Shown here: positions 47,846 through 58,250 of the stretch, piece after piece | Layout of the letters: the number at the start of each line of letters is the position of its first letter | Numbering within the stretch: position 1 is the stretch's first letter | Source of the DNA: Phytopseudomonas flavescens | Lineage (GTDB): Bacteria; Pseudomonadota; Gammaproteobacteria; Pseudomonadales; Pseudomonadaceae | Assembly: GCF_900100535.1 (NCBI RefSeq) | Contig: NZ_FNDG01000006.1 | Location: forward strand, 228,448 to 292,447 | Reading direction: 5' to 3' | Length of the DNA stretch: 64,000 bases | Program-made: the position numbers and the translations under genes | The notes under the pieces: generated by a model | The model's input: the letters and a program-made list of their open reading frames with translations, nothing else | What the model was told of the DNA's origin: nothing | Database searches by the model: none

Positions 47846-48724
47846 TCAACGGCGCACACCGCTGATGCGCACCCAGCCGTCCTGCGTCGCGGTCGGGTCG
47901 AGCAGGAAGTCGGCCTCGTAGGCGGCGCGCACGTCCTCGGCCTGTTCGGCGAGGATACCCGACAGGGCCAGGCGGCCACCGCTTTTCACCAGGCCGGTGA
48001 TCTGTGGCGCCAGGCTGACCAGCGGGCCGGCGAGGATGTTGGCCACCACGACGTCCGCTGGCTGCTGAGGCAGGTCGCCCGGCAGGTAGAGCGGGAAGCG
48101 CTCCTCGGCGATGCCGTTGCGCCCGGCATTGTCGCGGGAGGCCTCCAGGGCCTGGGGATCGATGTCGGTGCCGACAGCCCGCGGCGCGCCGAGCAACAGG
48201 GCGGCGATGGCCAGGATGCCCGAGCCGCAGCCGAAGTCCAGCACGTCGCAGCCGTCCAGCGTCTGGCCGTCGAGCCATTGCAGGCACAGCGAGGTGGTCG
48301 GGTGGGTACCGGTGCCGAAGGCCAGGCCGGGATCGAGCAGCAGGTTGACGGCCTCCGGTTCGGGGGCCTCGTGCCAGCTAGGCACTATCCACAGGCGCTG
48401 GCCGAAGCGCATCGGGGCGAAGCCGTCCATCCAGCTGCGCTCCCAGTCCTGGTCGGCAATCGCCTCGACGTGATACTCGGGCAATTCGCCCCCGGTCAAC
48501 AGCTGCAGATGGGTGACCAGGGCCTCGGCATCGGTGTCCGCTTCGAACAGCGCCAGCAGGTGGGTATTGCTCCACAGTGGCGTGGTGCCCAGGTCCGGCT
48601 CGAAAATCGGCTGATCCTCGGCATCCATGAAGGTCACCGATACCGCGCCGACTTCCAGCAGGGCATCTTCATAGGTGGGGGCCTGTTCCGGGGTGATGGC
48701 GAGGCGCAGTTGTAGCCAGGGCAT
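47846..48724 (-). CDS. prmA: Ribosomal protein L11 methyltransferase
   Basis: A 292-aa enzyme that trimethylates ribosomal protein L11. N-terminal substrate-binding domain starts [20 protein letters not shown], then a linker with [17 protein letters not shown], and the Rossmann SAM domain with [20 protein letters not shown] (motif I), [15 protein letters not shown], and [13 protein letters not shown] (catalytic-loop NIL). The open frame to 49642 continues across the neighbouring gene and is rejected. Lies downstream of the DUF4272 gene with 95 bp between. Confidence 0.96.
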   Translation of the reverse strand: MPWLQLRLAITPEQAPTYEDALLEVGAVSVTFMDAEDQPIFEPDLGTTPLWSNTHLLALFEADTDAEALVTHLQLLTGGELPEYHVEAIADQDWERSWMDGFAPMRFGQRLWIVPSWHEAPEPEAVNLLLDPGLAFGTGTHPTTSLCLQWLDGQTLDGCDVLDFGCGSGILAIAALLLGAPRAVGTDIDPQALEASRDNAGRNGIAEERFPLYLPGDLPQQPADVVVANILAGPLVSLAPQITGLVKSGGRLALSGILAEQAEDVRAAYEADFLLDPTATQDGWVRISGVRR

Positions 48725-48819
48725 GTGAAGCTCCGGTTGGCGCGGCCCCGGGTGGTTCGTTCGGGGCGGCAGGGTGAAGCGGGCGTACCCGCGTGGGGCG
48801 CCCGAATGGGCGGGCCTGC

Positions 48820-49512
48820 TCAGGTGCTGACGTCGGGATTGTCCCAGTCGTCCTGGCCATCGCTGTCGATGAGCCAGTTTAAGGCGGCATGGCGTTCCAT
48901 GACCACGCTGGCGTTGAGGCCGGCGGGCATGGGTGCCTGTTTCAGGCGCGCGTCCACGCAGGCCCAGTGATAGCGGTAAATCAGATCGGCCTCGTCGAGC
49001 AGGGTCGGCACGTCGCGCAGCCGTACCTGACCCATGAACGAGGCGAAATCGGCATGCTGGGACACGGCCTGGATGGCGAAGTCGCAATCGATGGCATGGT
49101 CGGGAAAGTCCAGTTCCTTCACCACGCCAAGAGCCCAGAGCAGCACCCAGTAGGCTTCGTACTTCCACACCATGTTGACGACATCCTGCTCGCCACCCTC
49201 GTTGCCGAGGATGCGCACTTCGTTGGGCGTCAACTGATCGATGCCGTACTGCGCCAGCAATTCCTGGCACCACTGCGCTGTTTCCGGCGTGTATTGCTCG
49301 GCCTGGCGGTCGCAGGCGGCCTGGATGGCGACAAGGCAGGCAATCGCCCGGCTGGCGATTGCCTCGGCGCTGCGCACGCGCACTTCGGCCGCATCCTCGA
49401 TCATCGGCAGGTGCTCGATGTAGGGCACACCGGCTTTCTTGAGGCGGGCGATGGACGCATCCTTGCGTGCCTGCGGGGTCAGTGCCGTGCTGCGGCGGAA
49501 AAACCAGTTCAT
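48820..49512 (-). CDS. DUF4272-family protein
   Basis: A 230-aa soluble protein. Family features: [30 protein letters not shown] opening, [17 protein letters not shown], and [19 protein letters not shown] followed by [19 protein letters not shown]. These match DUF4272, a family of unknown function found near prmA and accBC in pseudomonads (PA4849 in PAO1, from memory). No signal peptide, no recognised catalytic motif. Short Asp-rich C-terminal tail. Co-directional with accC upstream and prmA downstream. Confidence 0.82.
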   Translation of the reverse strand: MNWFFRRSTALTPQARKDASIARLKKAGVPYIEHLPMIEDAAEVRVRSAEAIASRAIACLVAIQAACDRQAEQYTPETAQWCQELLAQYGIDQLTPNEVRILGNEGGEQDVVNMVWKYEAYWVLLWALGVVKELDFPDHAIDCDFAIQAVSQHADFASFMGQVRLRDVPTLLDEADLIYRYHWACVDARLKQAPMPAGLNASVVMERHAALNWLIDSDGQDDWDNPDVST

Positions 49513-49608
49513 GTCGCCATCCTCGGGGTCTGTTGCCGTCTCGGTGCAAGCCGCAAGGCCGCGGCGCTATGGCGCTGCAACGGCTGCAGGCGGCAAATGG
49601 GGAAACGC

Positions 49609-49636
49609 AAAGGGAGCGGCCTTGGCCACTCCCTTT
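49609..49636 (-). terminator. Hairpin downstream of accC, probable terminator
   Basis: Near-perfect long inverted repeat AAAGGGAG...GGCC-TT-GGCC...CTCCCTTT with one mismatch, 21-48 bases after the accC stop on the minus strand. A T tract is short (CTTTGCGTTTCC), so efficiency is uncertain. Confidence 0.7.
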
Positions 49637-49656
49637 GGTCACTGCTCAGGAGGCGA

Positions 49657-51012
49657 TCAGTGCTTATCCATACCCAGTTTCTTTTCCAGGTAATGGATAT
49701 TCACGCCACCTTCGCAGAAGCCCTTGTCCACCACCAGGTTGCGGTGCAGCGGAACGTTGGTCTTGATGCCATCGACGACGATTTCTTCCAGGGCATTGCG
49801 CATGCGGGCCATGGCTTCGTCGCGGGTGGTGCCGTAGGTGATCAGCTTGCCGATCAGCGAGTCGTAGTTCGGCGGTACCGAATACCCGCTGTACAGGTGC
49901 GAATCGACGCGCACGCCGAAGCCCCCTGGCGCGTGGAAGTGCTTCACCTTGCCAGGGCAGGGCATGAAGTTATCCGGGTCTTCGGCGTTGATGCGGCACT
50001 CCAGGGCATGGCCGAGGAGCTTCACGTCTTCCTGCTTGTACGACAGTTTGTTGCCAGCGGCGATGCTGAGCATCTCCTTGACGATGTCGATACCGGTGAC
50101 CATCTCGGTGACCGGGTGCTCGACCTGCACCCGGGTATTCATCTCGATGAAGTAGAAGCGGCCGTCTTCGTAGAGGAACTCGAAGGTACCGGCACCGCGG
50201 TAGCCGATCTCGATGCAGGCATCGACGCAACGCTGCAGCACTTCGGCACGGGCCTTCTCGTCGATCAGCGGCGCCGGCGCCTCTTCCAGCACCTTCTGGT
50301 GACGGCGCTGCAAGGAGCAGTCGCGGTCGTAAAGGTGGATGGCGTTGCCCTGTCCATCGGACAGCACCTGGACTTCCACGTGACGCGGATTGCCGAGGAA
50401 CTTCTCCAGGTAGACCATCGGGTTGCCGAATACCGAACCGGCTTCGCTGCGGGTCAGGCGGGCCGACTTGATCAGGTCTTCTTCTTTCCAGACCACGCGC
50501 ATGCCGCGACCACCGCCGCCGCCAGCGGCCTTGATGATCACCGGGTAGCCGACTTCGCGGGCAATGGCCAGAGCCGTGGCATCGTCTTCCGGCAGCGGGC
50601 CGTCGGAACCTGGGACCACCGGTACGCCGGCCTTGATCATGGCGTGCTTGGCCGAGACCTTGTCGCCCATCAGGCGGATGGTATCGGCTTTCGGGCCGAT
50701 GAAGGCGAAACCGGAGTTTTCCACCTGCTCGGCGAAGTCGGCGTTTTCCGCGAGGAAGCCGTAGCCAGGGTGGATGGCTGTGGCACCGGTGACTTCCGCG
50801 GCGCTGATGATCGCCGGGATATTCAGGTACGACAGGTTGCCCGGTGCCGGGCCGATGCAGACCGATTCGTCGGCCAGGGCCAGGTGCATCAGTTCGCGGT
50901 CGGCGGTGGAGTGCACCGCGACGGTCTTGATGCCCAGCTCTTTACAGGCACGCAGGATGCGCAGGGCGATCTCGCCGCGGTTGGCGATCAGAACTTTTTC
51001 CAGCTTCTGCAT
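49657..51012 (-). CDS. accC: Biotin carboxylase subunit of acetyl-CoA carboxylase
   Basis: A 451-aa ATP-grasp enzyme that carboxylates biotin on AccB. Landmarks: [20 protein letters not shown] at the N terminus, the Gly-rich ATP lid [16 protein letters not shown] near residue 160, [19 protein letters not shown], and metal/active-site [20 protein letters not shown] near residue 285. Start set at ATG 51012 with GGGGAA upstream; an ATG at 51030 overlapping the accB stop would add 6 residues. Co-transcribed with accB, feeding malonyl-CoA into fatty acid synthesis. Confidence 0.96.
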   Translation of the reverse strand: MQKLEKVLIANRGEIALRILRACKELGIKTVAVHSTADRELMHLALADESVCIGPAPGNLSYLNIPAIISAAEVTGATAIHPGYGFLAENADFAEQVENSGFAFIGPKADTIRLMGDKVSAKHAMIKAGVPVVPGSDGPLPEDDATALAIAREVGYPVIIKAAGGGGGRGMRVVWKEEDLIKSARLTRSEAGSVFGNPMVYLEKFLGNPRHVEVQVLSDGQGNAIHLYDRDCSLQRRHQKVLEEAPAPLIDEKARAEVLQRCVDACIEIGYRGAGTFEFLYEDGRFYFIEMNTRVQVEHPVTEMVTGIDIVKEMLSIAAGNKLSYKQEDVKLLGHALECRINAEDPDNFMPCPGKVKHFHAPGGFGVRVDSHLYSGYSVPPNYDSLIGKLITYGTTRDEAMARMRNALEEIVVDGIKTNVPLHRNLVVDKGFCEGGVNIHYLEKKLGMDKH

Positions 51013-51029
51013 TACGGGTTCCCCGTGCA

Positions 51030-51482
51030 TCAGACGATGGTGAACAGCGGTTGATCGTATTCCACCGGCTGGCCGTTCTCGCCGAGGATGGATTCGATCG
51101 TGCCGCTGGTTTCGGCCTCGATGTGGTTCATCATCTTCATCGCCTCGACGATGCAGAGGATGTCGCCTTTCTTCACGACCTGCCCGACTTCAACGAAGTT
51201 GCCAGAGGTTGGCGAAGCGGCGCGGTAGAAGGTACCGACCATCGGCGAACGGACGACGGTGCCGTTCAGCTTGGCAGCGGCCGGCGCGGCGGCTTCGGCA
51301 GCGGCAACCGGAGCGGCTGCGGCCACTGGTGCAGGGGCTGGCGCGTAGCTGGGCTGGACGTAGGCCGGCTGCTTGCCATGACGGCTGATGCGTACGGACT
51401 CTTCGCCTTCCTTGATTTCCAGTTCGTCGATGCCGGACTCTTCCAGCAGCTCGATCAGTTTTTTGACTTTGCGAATATCCAT
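51030..51482 (-). CDS. accB: Biotin carboxyl carrier protein of acetyl-CoA carboxylase
   Basis: A 150-aa carrier. N-terminal assembly helix (about 1-35, [20 protein letters not shown]), an Ala/Pro-rich flexible linker (about 40-72), and the C-terminal biotinyl domain with Lys116 in VEAMKMMNH as biotin attachment site. The thumb region is in [19 protein letters not shown]. Stop codon lies 17 bp before the accC start; aroQ is 72 bp upstream on the same strand, so an aroQ-accB-accC transcript is likely. Confidence 0.96.
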   Translation of the reverse strand: MDIRKVKKLIELLEESGIDELEIKEGEESVRISRHGKQPAYVQPSYAPAPAPVAAAAPVAAAEAAAPAAAKLNGTVVRSPMVGTFYRAASPTSGNFVEVGQVVKKGDILCIVEAMKMMNHIEAETSGTIESILGENGQPVEYDQPLFTIV

Positions 51483-51554
51483 AGGTGTTCAACTCCCAGT
51501 CTGGTCAGGGTCGTTCAAGTTGTGCGAATGAACCGCCGCATCATGGCGCCGGTT

Positions 51555-52004
51555 TCAGGTGTTTTTGCTCGCCAGGTTTTCCAGGGCCGCCTCGAGGGCC
51601 AGCCGATAACCGCTGGCGCCGAGACCGCAGATCACGCCTACCGCCACGTCGGAGAAGTAGGAGTGATGCCGGAACGGCTCGCGCTTGTGCACGTTGGAGA
51701 GGTGCACTTCGATGAATGGGATGCTCACCGCCAGCAACGCGTCACGTAATGCGACGCTGGTGTGGGTGAAGGCGGCCGGGTTGATGAGGATGAAGTCGAC
51801 GCCTTCGCCTTTGGCAGCATGGATGCGCTCGATCAGCTCGTACTCGGCATTGCTCTGCAGGTGCAGCAGATGATGGCCGGCCTCGCGGGCACGTTGCTCC
51901 AGGTCGAGATTGATCTGCTCGAGGGTCGTGGCGCCATAGGTGCCGGGCTCTCGGCTACCGAGCAGGTTCAAATTGGGGCCGTGCAAAACCAGTAGGGTCG
52001 ACAT
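51555..52004 (-). CDS. aroQ: 3-dehydroquinate dehydratase, type II
   Basis: A 149-aa shikimate pathway enzyme. Active-site motifs: [20 protein letters not shown] (catalytic Arg and Tyr on the flexible loop), [35 protein letters not shown] (with the substrate Asn) and [20 protein letters not shown] (catalytic His). The ATG at 52004 with AAGAAGGA upstream is preferred to an adjacent TTG one codon earlier. First gene of the aroQ-accB-accC cluster, as in other pseudomonads. Confidence 0.95.
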   Translation of the reverse strand: MSTLLVLHGPNLNLLGSREPGTYGATTLEQINLDLEQRAREAGHHLLHLQSNAEYELIERIHAAKGEGVDFILINPAAFTHTSVALRDALLAVSIPFIEVHLSNVHKREPFRHHSYFSDVAVGVICGLGASGYRLALEAALENLASKNT

Positions 52005-52124
52005 CAAGCGGGCTTCCTTCTTTTTAGCTGCGCGGACTCTGCCAGAAGTGCCGTGGGGCTGTCCAGTTTTCGGGAGTAGTCAGCACGATCCATGCAGGGT
52101 TGGCCGGATATGTGACCGAACTGC

Positions 52125-53894
52125 TCAGAAACGTTCTCGTGCCTGCGTCAGGCGCCCGGAAAACGCCTTGGCATCGATCTCGCCGACCACGCGCAGGTCG
52201 TGCAATTCCTGGCCCTTGCCGTCGAACAGCTGAATCGCCGGAGGACCGAACAACTGGTAACGGTCGAGCAACGCCCGTTGGGCAGCGGTGCTGTCGGTCA
52301 TGTCGAACCGCAGCAAGTGATAGTCAGCCAGTTGCGGGCCGACCTGGGGCGAATTGAACACCTCGCGCTCGATCTTCTTGCAACTGATGCACCAGTCGGC
52401 ATACCAGTCGAGCAGCAGCGGTTGACCTGCGTCCTTGGCCTGGGCCAGGGCCGCATCCAGCTCGGCCGGGGTACTGACGGTCTGCCAGCTGCCAGCTGTC
52501 GCGCTGTTCTGCTGGGCGCCCGGCAAGCTGCTGCCCAGCGGTCGCAGCGGGTCGTCGTGGCCTTGCAGAGCGCCTGTCCAGGCTGCCAGGGCGTAGACCA
52601 GCAGAACCAGGCCGGCGAGCTGAGCCAGTTTGCCCCGCGAGGTCTTGGGCGTGAATTCCAGAGCGCCGAGAAACAGCGCCACGCCCGCGGCCAGCAGGCC
52701 CCAGAGGGCCAGCGACAGGTTAGCGGGCAGCACTCGTTCCAGCAGCCACACCGAGACCGCCAGCAGCATCACGCCGAAGGCGTTGCGCACGGCGACCATC
52801 CAGGTACCGGATTTGGGCAGCAAGGCGCCGCCGCCTGCGGCGAAGATCACCAGCGGCGTGCCCATGCCCAAACCGAGCGCGAACAGTTGCAGCGCGCCAC
52901 CCACGGCATCGCCGGTGCTGCTGATATAGAGCAGCAGGGCGGTGAACGGCGCGGTGATACAGGGGGAGACGATCAGGCTGGAAAGCACCCCCAGGGTCGC
53001 CGCGCCGGCCAGTGTGCCGCCCTGGGTCTGTGCGGCCTTGCGGTCCAGGCGCTCACGAATGGAGGCCGGCAGACGCAGTTCGAAGACACCGAACATGGCC
53101 ACCGCGAACAGCGCGAAGAACAGCGCGAATGGCACCAGAACCCAGGGGGATTGCAGCATGGCCTGCAGGTTGAGCTTGGCGCCGAACAGCCCCATCAGGG
53201 CACCGAGTGCGGCATAGCAGGCCGCCATCGGCAGCACGTAGGCCAGCGACAGCGCCAGCCCGCGGCCCCTGCTCGGGCGGCCGCGCAAGACCACGCCGGA
53301 GAGGATCGGCAGCATGGGCAGTACGCAGGGCGTGAAGGTCAACGTCAGGCCTGCGGCGAACATCAATGCCAGATCGACCCAGCTCCAACCTGCCTTCGTC
53401 GGCCCCGCTACGCCGGTCGAGCCTGCAACGCCGCCGTTGATGGCCAGCGTCTCGGTTTCCGGTGGATAGCACAGGCCCTTGTCGGCGCAGCCCTGGTAAG
53501 TGACGGCGAGGTTGAGCGGTTGGTTGGCCGGGTTGTCGAGCGGCACGTCGACATCCAGTACCTCGTAGAACACCTGCACGTCACCGAAATACTCGTCGGT
53601 CTTGTGCAGGCCATCCGGCAGTTGCACGGGGGCGCCGGCCAGTGCGACGGGCTCGACCTTGAACTTGAACTGGTGGCGATACAGGTAGTAGCCCTCGGCC
53701 GCGACGAAGCGCAGGGTCGCCGAGGTTGACGAACTGCTCACCAGGCTGAGCTTGAAGGCTTCGCGCACGGGCAGGAAATCGGCACTGTTGTTCAGCGCCT
53801 GGCCGAGCGGTGCGGCATTCGGGCGGCTATCGAAAACGCCGGCGCTGGCAGGCAAGACGACCAGCAACAGCAACAGGCAGAGGAAACGTGGCAT
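52125..53894 (-). CDS. dsbD: Thiol:disulfide interchange protein DsbD
   Basis: A 589-aa three-domain reductant transporter passing electrons from cytoplasmic thioredoxin to periplasmic proteins. Signal peptide (MPRFLCLLLLLVVLPASAGVF), nDsbD immunoglobulin-like domain with the cysteine pair in YQGCADKGLCYPPETE, eight-helix membrane domain with TFTPCVLPMLP and SPCITAPFTALLL cysteines, and C-terminal thioredoxin domain with WYADWCISCKKIE. Start at ATG 53894; the open frame to 54059 lacks a signal peptide at its start. All six key cysteines are present. Confidence 0.95.
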   Translation of the reverse strand: MPRFLCLLLLLVVLPASAGVFDSRPNAAPLGQALNNSADFLPVREAFKLSLVSSSSTSATLRFVAAEGYYLYRHQFKFKVEPVALAGAPVQLPDGLHKTDEYFGDVQVFYEVLDVDVPLDNPANQPLNLAVTYQGCADKGLCYPPETETLAINGGVAGSTGVAGPTKAGWSWVDLALMFAAGLTLTFTPCVLPMLPILSGVVLRGRPSRGRGLALSLAYVLPMAACYAALGALMGLFGAKLNLQAMLQSPWVLVPFALFFALFAVAMFGVFELRLPASIRERLDRKAAQTQGGTLAGAATLGVLSSLIVSPCITAPFTALLLYISSTGDAVGGALQLFALGLGMGTPLVIFAAGGGALLPKSGTWMVAVRNAFGVMLLAVSVWLLERVLPANLSLALWGLLAAGVALFLGALEFTPKTSRGKLAQLAGLVLLVYALAAWTGALQGHDDPLRPLGSSLPGAQQNSATAGSWQTVSTPAELDAALAQAKDAGQPLLLDWYADWCISCKKIEREVFNSPQVGPQLADYHLLRFDMTDSTAAQRALLDRYQLFGPPAIQLFDGKGQELHDLRVVGEIDAKAFSGRLTQARERF

Positions 53895-54050
53895 GGGTAT
53901 CTCGTGAGGCATTGATCGCGCCATGATAGCGGAGCCGGCGATGCATGCCACGTCGTGTGCTGTAAGTGGCGATCGTGCTGGCCGGACGATGCCTGCCTTG
54001 GCGGATGGCCGTGCGGCATAAGGCCGCGTAGGTGGCAGGTTCGTGGCGAT

Positions 54051-54180
54051 AGCGGTCATTTGTAAGGTGGACCGGGGCGCGTAGCCGACGCTTCACCTAC
54101 ACGGCCCGACCCGTCCACCGCTCTGCGATCGCGATGGTGGATGAAAAGAGCGTCAGCTACGCGCCCCGATCCACCCTACG
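54051..54180. repeat. Palindromic interspersed repeat, copy 1 (intact)
   Basis: About 130 bases between dsbD and the chemoreceptor gene. The ends are an imperfect inverted pair (GTAAGGTGGA near 54062 and TCCACCCTAC at 54170-54179), and inner arms GCGCGTAGCCGACGCTTC / GCGTCAGCTACGCGC also pair. A second copy lies at 63544-63656, sharing AGCGGTCATTTGTA-like left flank and TCTGCGATCGCGATGGTGGA in the middle. Copy 1 has an extra 14 bases (CCGGGGCGCGTAGC) relative to copy 2. Its right end TCCACCCTACG is the apparent target of the IS110 element that sits in copy 2. Confidence 0.9.
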
Positions 54181-54203
54181 GCTGCTTCCGCCTTTTTCTT
54201 CGC

Positions 54204-56168
54204 CTATACCCGGAAGGCCTGCACTGCCTGGTTCAGTTGCCCGCTCAGGGCCTGCAGTTCGCCGCTCTGTTCGCGGCCCTGGCTGATGCGCTGCAGGTTG
54301 TCGCCACCCAGTTGGTGGATGCGTTCGCTGTGGTCGCGAATCTCGCTGACCGCGCCGCTCTGGTAGGCCGTGGCATCGGCGATGCGCTCGGCCATACTGG
54401 CGATGGTACGGATGGCGCTGACGATTTCGTCCAGGGCACCATCGGCCGTGCGGGCCTGGTTGGCGGTGGACTGGGCGTGTTCGACCTGGCTGCGCATCGC
54501 CACCAGCGAGCCGTTGGCGGCGGTCTGCAGGCGGCCTATCACGTCCTGGATCTGCGTGGTAGCGGCGCTGGTGCGTAGCGACAGCGTGCGTACTTCATCC
54601 GCCACCACGGCGAAGCCCCGGCCGGCCTCGCCCGCGCGGGCGGCTTCGATGGCGGCATTGAGGGCGAGCAGGTTGGTCTGTTCGGCAATGCTGTGGATTA
54701 CCGTCAGCACACTGCCGATGGTGCCGGTCTCTTCGGCCAGGCGCTCGATGGCCTGGGCGTTGCCCTGTACTTCCTCGACCAGCGCGTGCAGGCCGGTCAG
54801 GCTGCTGCCGATGACCCGCTGGCTCTGGGCCAGGGCGCGGTCGGCATCACGGCTGGCGGTGGCGGTCTGGCTGGCGTCCCCGGCGACCTGAAGGATGGTC
54901 GCTTCCAGTTCGCCGAGGGCGTCGCGGATCTGCGCGGTATCGCTGGCCTGGCGTTCGGCGCCGCCGTGCAGGCCACCACTGAGGTCGGCCAGGGTGCGGC
55001 TGGAGGCCGAGACCTGGCCAGCATGCCGGTGGATGGTGCCGACCAGGTCGACCAGATAGGCGCGCAGGCGGTTCAACGATTCCTCGATGTCACGCAGCTC
55101 GCGGGTGTTGGTGGCCAGGTGGATGTCGCGGCTGAAATCACCGGCGGCCCAGGCCGAGAGGGCCGGCACCAGTCGCTCGAGCAGGCGGGCGAGGCGCCGT
55201 TGCAGGGTGTCGATGATCAACGCGATGAGCAGGATCAGGGCGACCATGGCGCCGAGGATCAGGCGCACCTCGCCCTGGATGCGGCCATGCTCGGCGCGCA
55301 CCTGGGGTTCCAGGGTGGTGAACGACTGTTGCACCGCATCCAGTCGCGCGCGGGTCGCATCGGCCAGTTGGGTACGCTGTTCGATCAGCGCACGGGTACG
55401 CGCCAGTTCTCCCGGGTAGCGCGCGAGCAGGCTATTGAGCTCCCGTTTCAGGACGATGCCGCGATCTTGCGCCTCGCTCTCCTGGCTGTCGCTGTCCAGG
55501 CCCATCAGTGAGGCGAAGGCGTTACCGCCCGATGCCGCTTCATCGGTGAGGCCGAGCAGTGCCAGGCCATCGATGGCTTTCGCCAGCGCCTGCAGCGACT
55601 GCACTTCACGTTCCACGTCCGCGGCCAGCTCGCTGCGTCCGCTGCTGACCAGCTTGTCGCGGGCCAGGGCCAGGCGGGCGAGGTGCTGGGCCGCCTCGAA
55701 CAGCGGCAGGCGATAGGCTTGTACTGCTTCACCCTGGCCCTCGTCGGCGTACCTGGCGATGTTCGACAAGGCATCGGCCATCTCCCTCTCCGCCTGGATC
55801 AGCAGGCCCTGGGGATCCCCGGACAGTTTTCCGGCCGCGAGCAGTTGTTCGCTGGCGAAGGTCTTCAGTTCGGTGAGGCTATGGCCGAGATCGGCCGCCA
55901 GATCGGCAGGCAACTGGGCCACGTTCTGCTGCAAGTCATCGAGACTCTGCAGGGCAGCGCTGTGGCGCAGCGCGTCACCGCTTTCCAGGTAGCCGGTAAC
56001 GTTCTGCGCAACCTCGCGCTGGAAGTGCTGGGAAAGGCCCAGGTACTGCTCCATCAGCCGGTAGGGGCGTTCCGATGCCCGCTGTGACCACCCCAGCGTG
56101 CAGGCCAGGGCGATACCGACCCCGACCAGCAGCAGGGTATTGAGGTTGGTGAGCGATTTCAGGCGCAT
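54204..56168 (-). CDS. ctpL: Methyl-accepting chemotaxis protein (CtpL-like)
   Basis: A 654-aa chemoreceptor. TM1 (about 12-30), a long helical periplasmic sensor (about 31-285, rich in Leu/Ala/Glu heptads, consistent with a helical-bimodular type), TM2 (about 290-312), HAMP (about 313-370), and a cytoplasmic signalling domain whose hairpin tip holds the conserved [20 protein letters not shown] and [15 protein letters not shown]. Start at ATG 56168 ([13 protein letters not shown]). Position beside dsbD and gcbA matches PA4844 ctpL of PAO1, a receptor for low phosphate; ligand here is not shown by the sequence. Confidence 0.85.
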   Translation of the reverse strand: MRLKSLTNLNTLLLVGVGIALACTLGWSQRASERPYRLMEQYLGLSQHFQREVAQNVTGYLESGDALRHSAALQSLDDLQQNVAQLPADLAADLGHSLTELKTFASEQLLAAGKLSGDPQGLLIQAEREMADALSNIARYADEGQGEAVQAYRLPLFEAAQHLARLALARDKLVSSGRSELAADVEREVQSLQALAKAIDGLALLGLTDEAASGGNAFASLMGLDSDSQESEAQDRGIVLKRELNSLLARYPGELARTRALIEQRTQLADATRARLDAVQQSFTTLEPQVRAEHGRIQGEVRLILGAMVALILLIALIIDTLQRRLARLLERLVPALSAWAAGDFSRDIHLATNTRELRDIEESLNRLRAYLVDLVGTIHRHAGQVSASSRTLADLSGGLHGGAERQASDTAQIRDALGELEATILQVAGDASQTATASRDADRALAQSQRVIGSSLTGLHALVEEVQGNAQAIERLAEETGTIGSVLTVIHSIAEQTNLLALNAAIEAARAGEAGRGFAVVADEVRTLSLRTSAATTQIQDVIGRLQTAANGSLVAMRSQVEHAQSTANQARTADGALDEIVSAIRTIASMAERIADATAYQSGAVSEIRDHSERIHQLGGDNLQRISQGREQSGELQALSGQLNQAVQAFRV

Positions 56169-56302
56169 GGAACTCGACCGACGACCAGGGTAATGGCACT
56201 GCGCCATGCAGTGCAGCGTGTCGGTACGTTATGGCGTATGCATGACAGGCGTATGACGCTGTGGGAAAGCGTCAAGCCAGGCCATGGGGTGGATCCGTTG
56301 CC

Positions 56303-57916
56303 TCAGTCGCAAACTTCCACACAATTGCGGCCACTGTGCTTGGCGCGGTAGAGGGCGTCGTCGGCACGCTGCGACAGGTGCCTGCTGTCCAGATCGTCCC
56401 GCAGTTCGGCGATGCCGCAGCTGAAGGTGCAACTGAGGTCGTGGGGCTGGGCGGGATAATGGATTTCGGCAAAGCGCTGACGGACTTCGTCGAGCACCTT
56501 GGCAGCCGTGCCTGCGTCTGTATTGGGCATTACCACGGCGAACTCCTCGCCACCATAGCGGCCGATGCAGTCGCTCTTGCGCAGCCGCTGCTTGAGGAAC
56601 AGCGCCAGGCTCTTGATCACCCGGTCGCCCATGGGGTGGCCATAGTTGTCGTTGACCTTCTTGAAATAGTCGATATCGAGCATGGCGAAGCTCAGCGACT
56701 GGCCGTCACGCTGGGCGCGGAAGCGGGCATCCTCGAGCAACTGCAGGATGTGGGTGTGGTTGAACAGGCCGGTGAGGCTGTCGCGCACCATGCGCGCCTT
56801 GAGGTTGCGGGCGCGGTCGGCGCGATTGCGTACCGTGGCGATCAGATGGCGCGGTTTGATGGGCTTGGTCAGGAAGTCGTCGCCGCCTTCGCTCATGGCG
56901 TCGAGTTGCTTGTCGAGATCGTCCTCCGCGGACAGGTAGATGATCGGCACGCTGACATAGCGGTCGTTGTGACGGATCACCTTGGCCAGCTCGGTGCCGC
57001 TGCAGGCGGGCATGTACATGTCGAGGATGATCAGGTCCGGCTGGAATTCCGCCAGTTCGGCCATGGCCTGGATTGGCTCGGTCAGGGTGCGGGTGACGAT
57101 GCCGGCACTGTTGAGCACCCGTTCGGTGTGCGTGGCCTGGGCACGGGAGTCGTCGACGATCAGCACGCGGTACGGTTCGTACTGCAGGACATGGGTCAGC
57201 ACCTCGATACGCTCCAGCAGCCGAGAGGCATCCAGGGTGCCGGTGAAGAACTCGCGCCCGCCTGCGCGTACGGCCGCCAGGCGGGTCGGTGTGTCGGTAT
57301 CCTCGTGGCTGTAGAACAGCAACGGAATCTTCTCCTGCAGCCCTTCCTGGACGTCTTGGGCCAGCACCAGGCCATTGCCGCAGCCGGCGAAGTCTATCTC
57401 CATCAGGATGGCTGCCGGGTGACGTTCGAGCATGGCGGCGCGAAAGGCGTTGGCGGTATCCAGCGGCTTGGCGTTCATGCCGAAGAACTCCAGTTGCTGC
57501 GCCAGCCGCTCGGCACGCTCCAGGTGCTGTAGTGCCAGGTAGACCGGCTTGCGCAGCGGCGGAAGGGTGGTCTGTTCGAAGCGGTCGCCATGGCGCAGGC
57601 CGGTACGCGACAGGCGCTGCATCAACTGGTTGAGCTCACTGATGACGTCACTGTTGAGGCGCCCCCGATTGGCATCCACGGCACCCAGGCAGGCGACGAT
57701 GCGCTGCGCCAGGTCGCGGTGCTCGGCCTGCTCGAAGCGCTCGGCGTAGCGCTGCAACAGTTGCGCGGCTTCGTGCAGCTCCTGCATGCCGAGATCGTTC
57801 CACTCGGCACGTTGCAGGCGTTGCCAGACCTCCAGCACCTGACGGGCCTGGTGGATGACGCGCTGGGCAAAGTGCTGCTTGAGCCGGTCGCGGCTGGGGT
57901 CTTCATGCTCGTTCAT
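56303..57916 (-). CDS. gcbA: GcbA-like diguanylate cyclase with receiver domains
   Basis: A 537-aa cytoplasmic c-di-GMP synthase. N-terminal helical region (about 1-110, possible HPt-like), a degenerate receiver (about 118-240, without a clear phospho-Asp), a canonical receiver (about 248-365; VLIVDDSR and LIILDMYMPACSG, LTKPIKP lysine), and a GGDEF domain (about 375-535). The active site is GGEEF at 455-459, with the inhibitory I-site R446-K-S-D449 five residues before it, so feedback control is likely. In P. aeruginosa and P. fluorescens GcbA promotes initial attachment. It lies 134 bp upstream of the chemoreceptor on the same strand. Confidence 0.9.
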   Translation of the reverse strand: MNEHEDPSRDRLKQHFAQRVIHQARQVLEVWQRLQRAEWNDLGMQELHEAAQLLQRYAERFEQAEHRDLAQRIVACLGAVDANRGRLNSDVISELNQLMQRLSRTGLRHGDRFEQTTLPPLRKPVYLALQHLERAERLAQQLEFFGMNAKPLDTANAFRAAMLERHPAAILMEIDFAGCGNGLVLAQDVQEGLQEKIPLLFYSHEDTDTPTRLAAVRAGGREFFTGTLDASRLLERIEVLTHVLQYEPYRVLIVDDSRAQATHTERVLNSAGIVTRTLTEPIQAMAELAEFQPDLIILDMYMPACSGTELAKVIRHNDRYVSVPIIYLSAEDDLDKQLDAMSEGGDDFLTKPIKPRHLIATVRNRADRARNLKARMVRDSLTGLFNHTHILQLLEDARFRAQRDGQSLSFAMLDIDYFKKVNDNYGHPMGDRVIKSLALFLKQRLRKSDCIGRYGGEEFAVVMPNTDAGTAAKVLDEVRQRFAEIHYPAQPHDLSCTFSCGIAELRDDLDSRHLSQRADDALYRAKHSGRNCVEVCD

Positions 57917-58250
57917 GGGGTATCAATCTGTGAGTGGCGGCGAATCGCTGCCCGTGGTGGCGTCATGATATCACTTGGTGGTTGTATTGACATTATTCTG
58001 GCGTCAAAATTGTGAGTTATCCCGCATTTCATGCTTTAGACCGACCCGCCATCAATGGGGATGGTTCCGAGGGGGCCTGGCATCGCTTGTCACGTCGTGA
58101 ACAGGTCGTTGCGCTGCGCAGCGAAGCAGCCTTCCCCTATAGTGAGCAGCGTAGGCTCGATGCAAGCTGCCTGGGATGCAAGTATTAGCGCAACCCTGCC
58201 ATCGGCCTGTGGTCGAAGCCCTGTACGTCGCAGATCAAAGGATAACCGCC
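57917..58250. promoter_or_regulatory. Divergent intergenic region between gcbA and the DUF2333 gene
   Basis: 334 bases, no credible gene. A local AT-rich stretch (57964-58018, containing TTGTATTGACATTATTCTGG) has a TTGACA-like -35 and TATTCT-like -10 reading rightwards, but spacing is poor. A tail of GC-rich sequence precedes the DUF2333 start. It must hold the gcbA promoter on the minus strand. Confidence 0.35.

Noticed and set aside
48725..49642. 5' extension of prmA giving a 598-aa frame
   Set aside because: The conserved PrmA start is at 48724; the extension overlaps the DUF4272 gene in another frame and lacks any domain.
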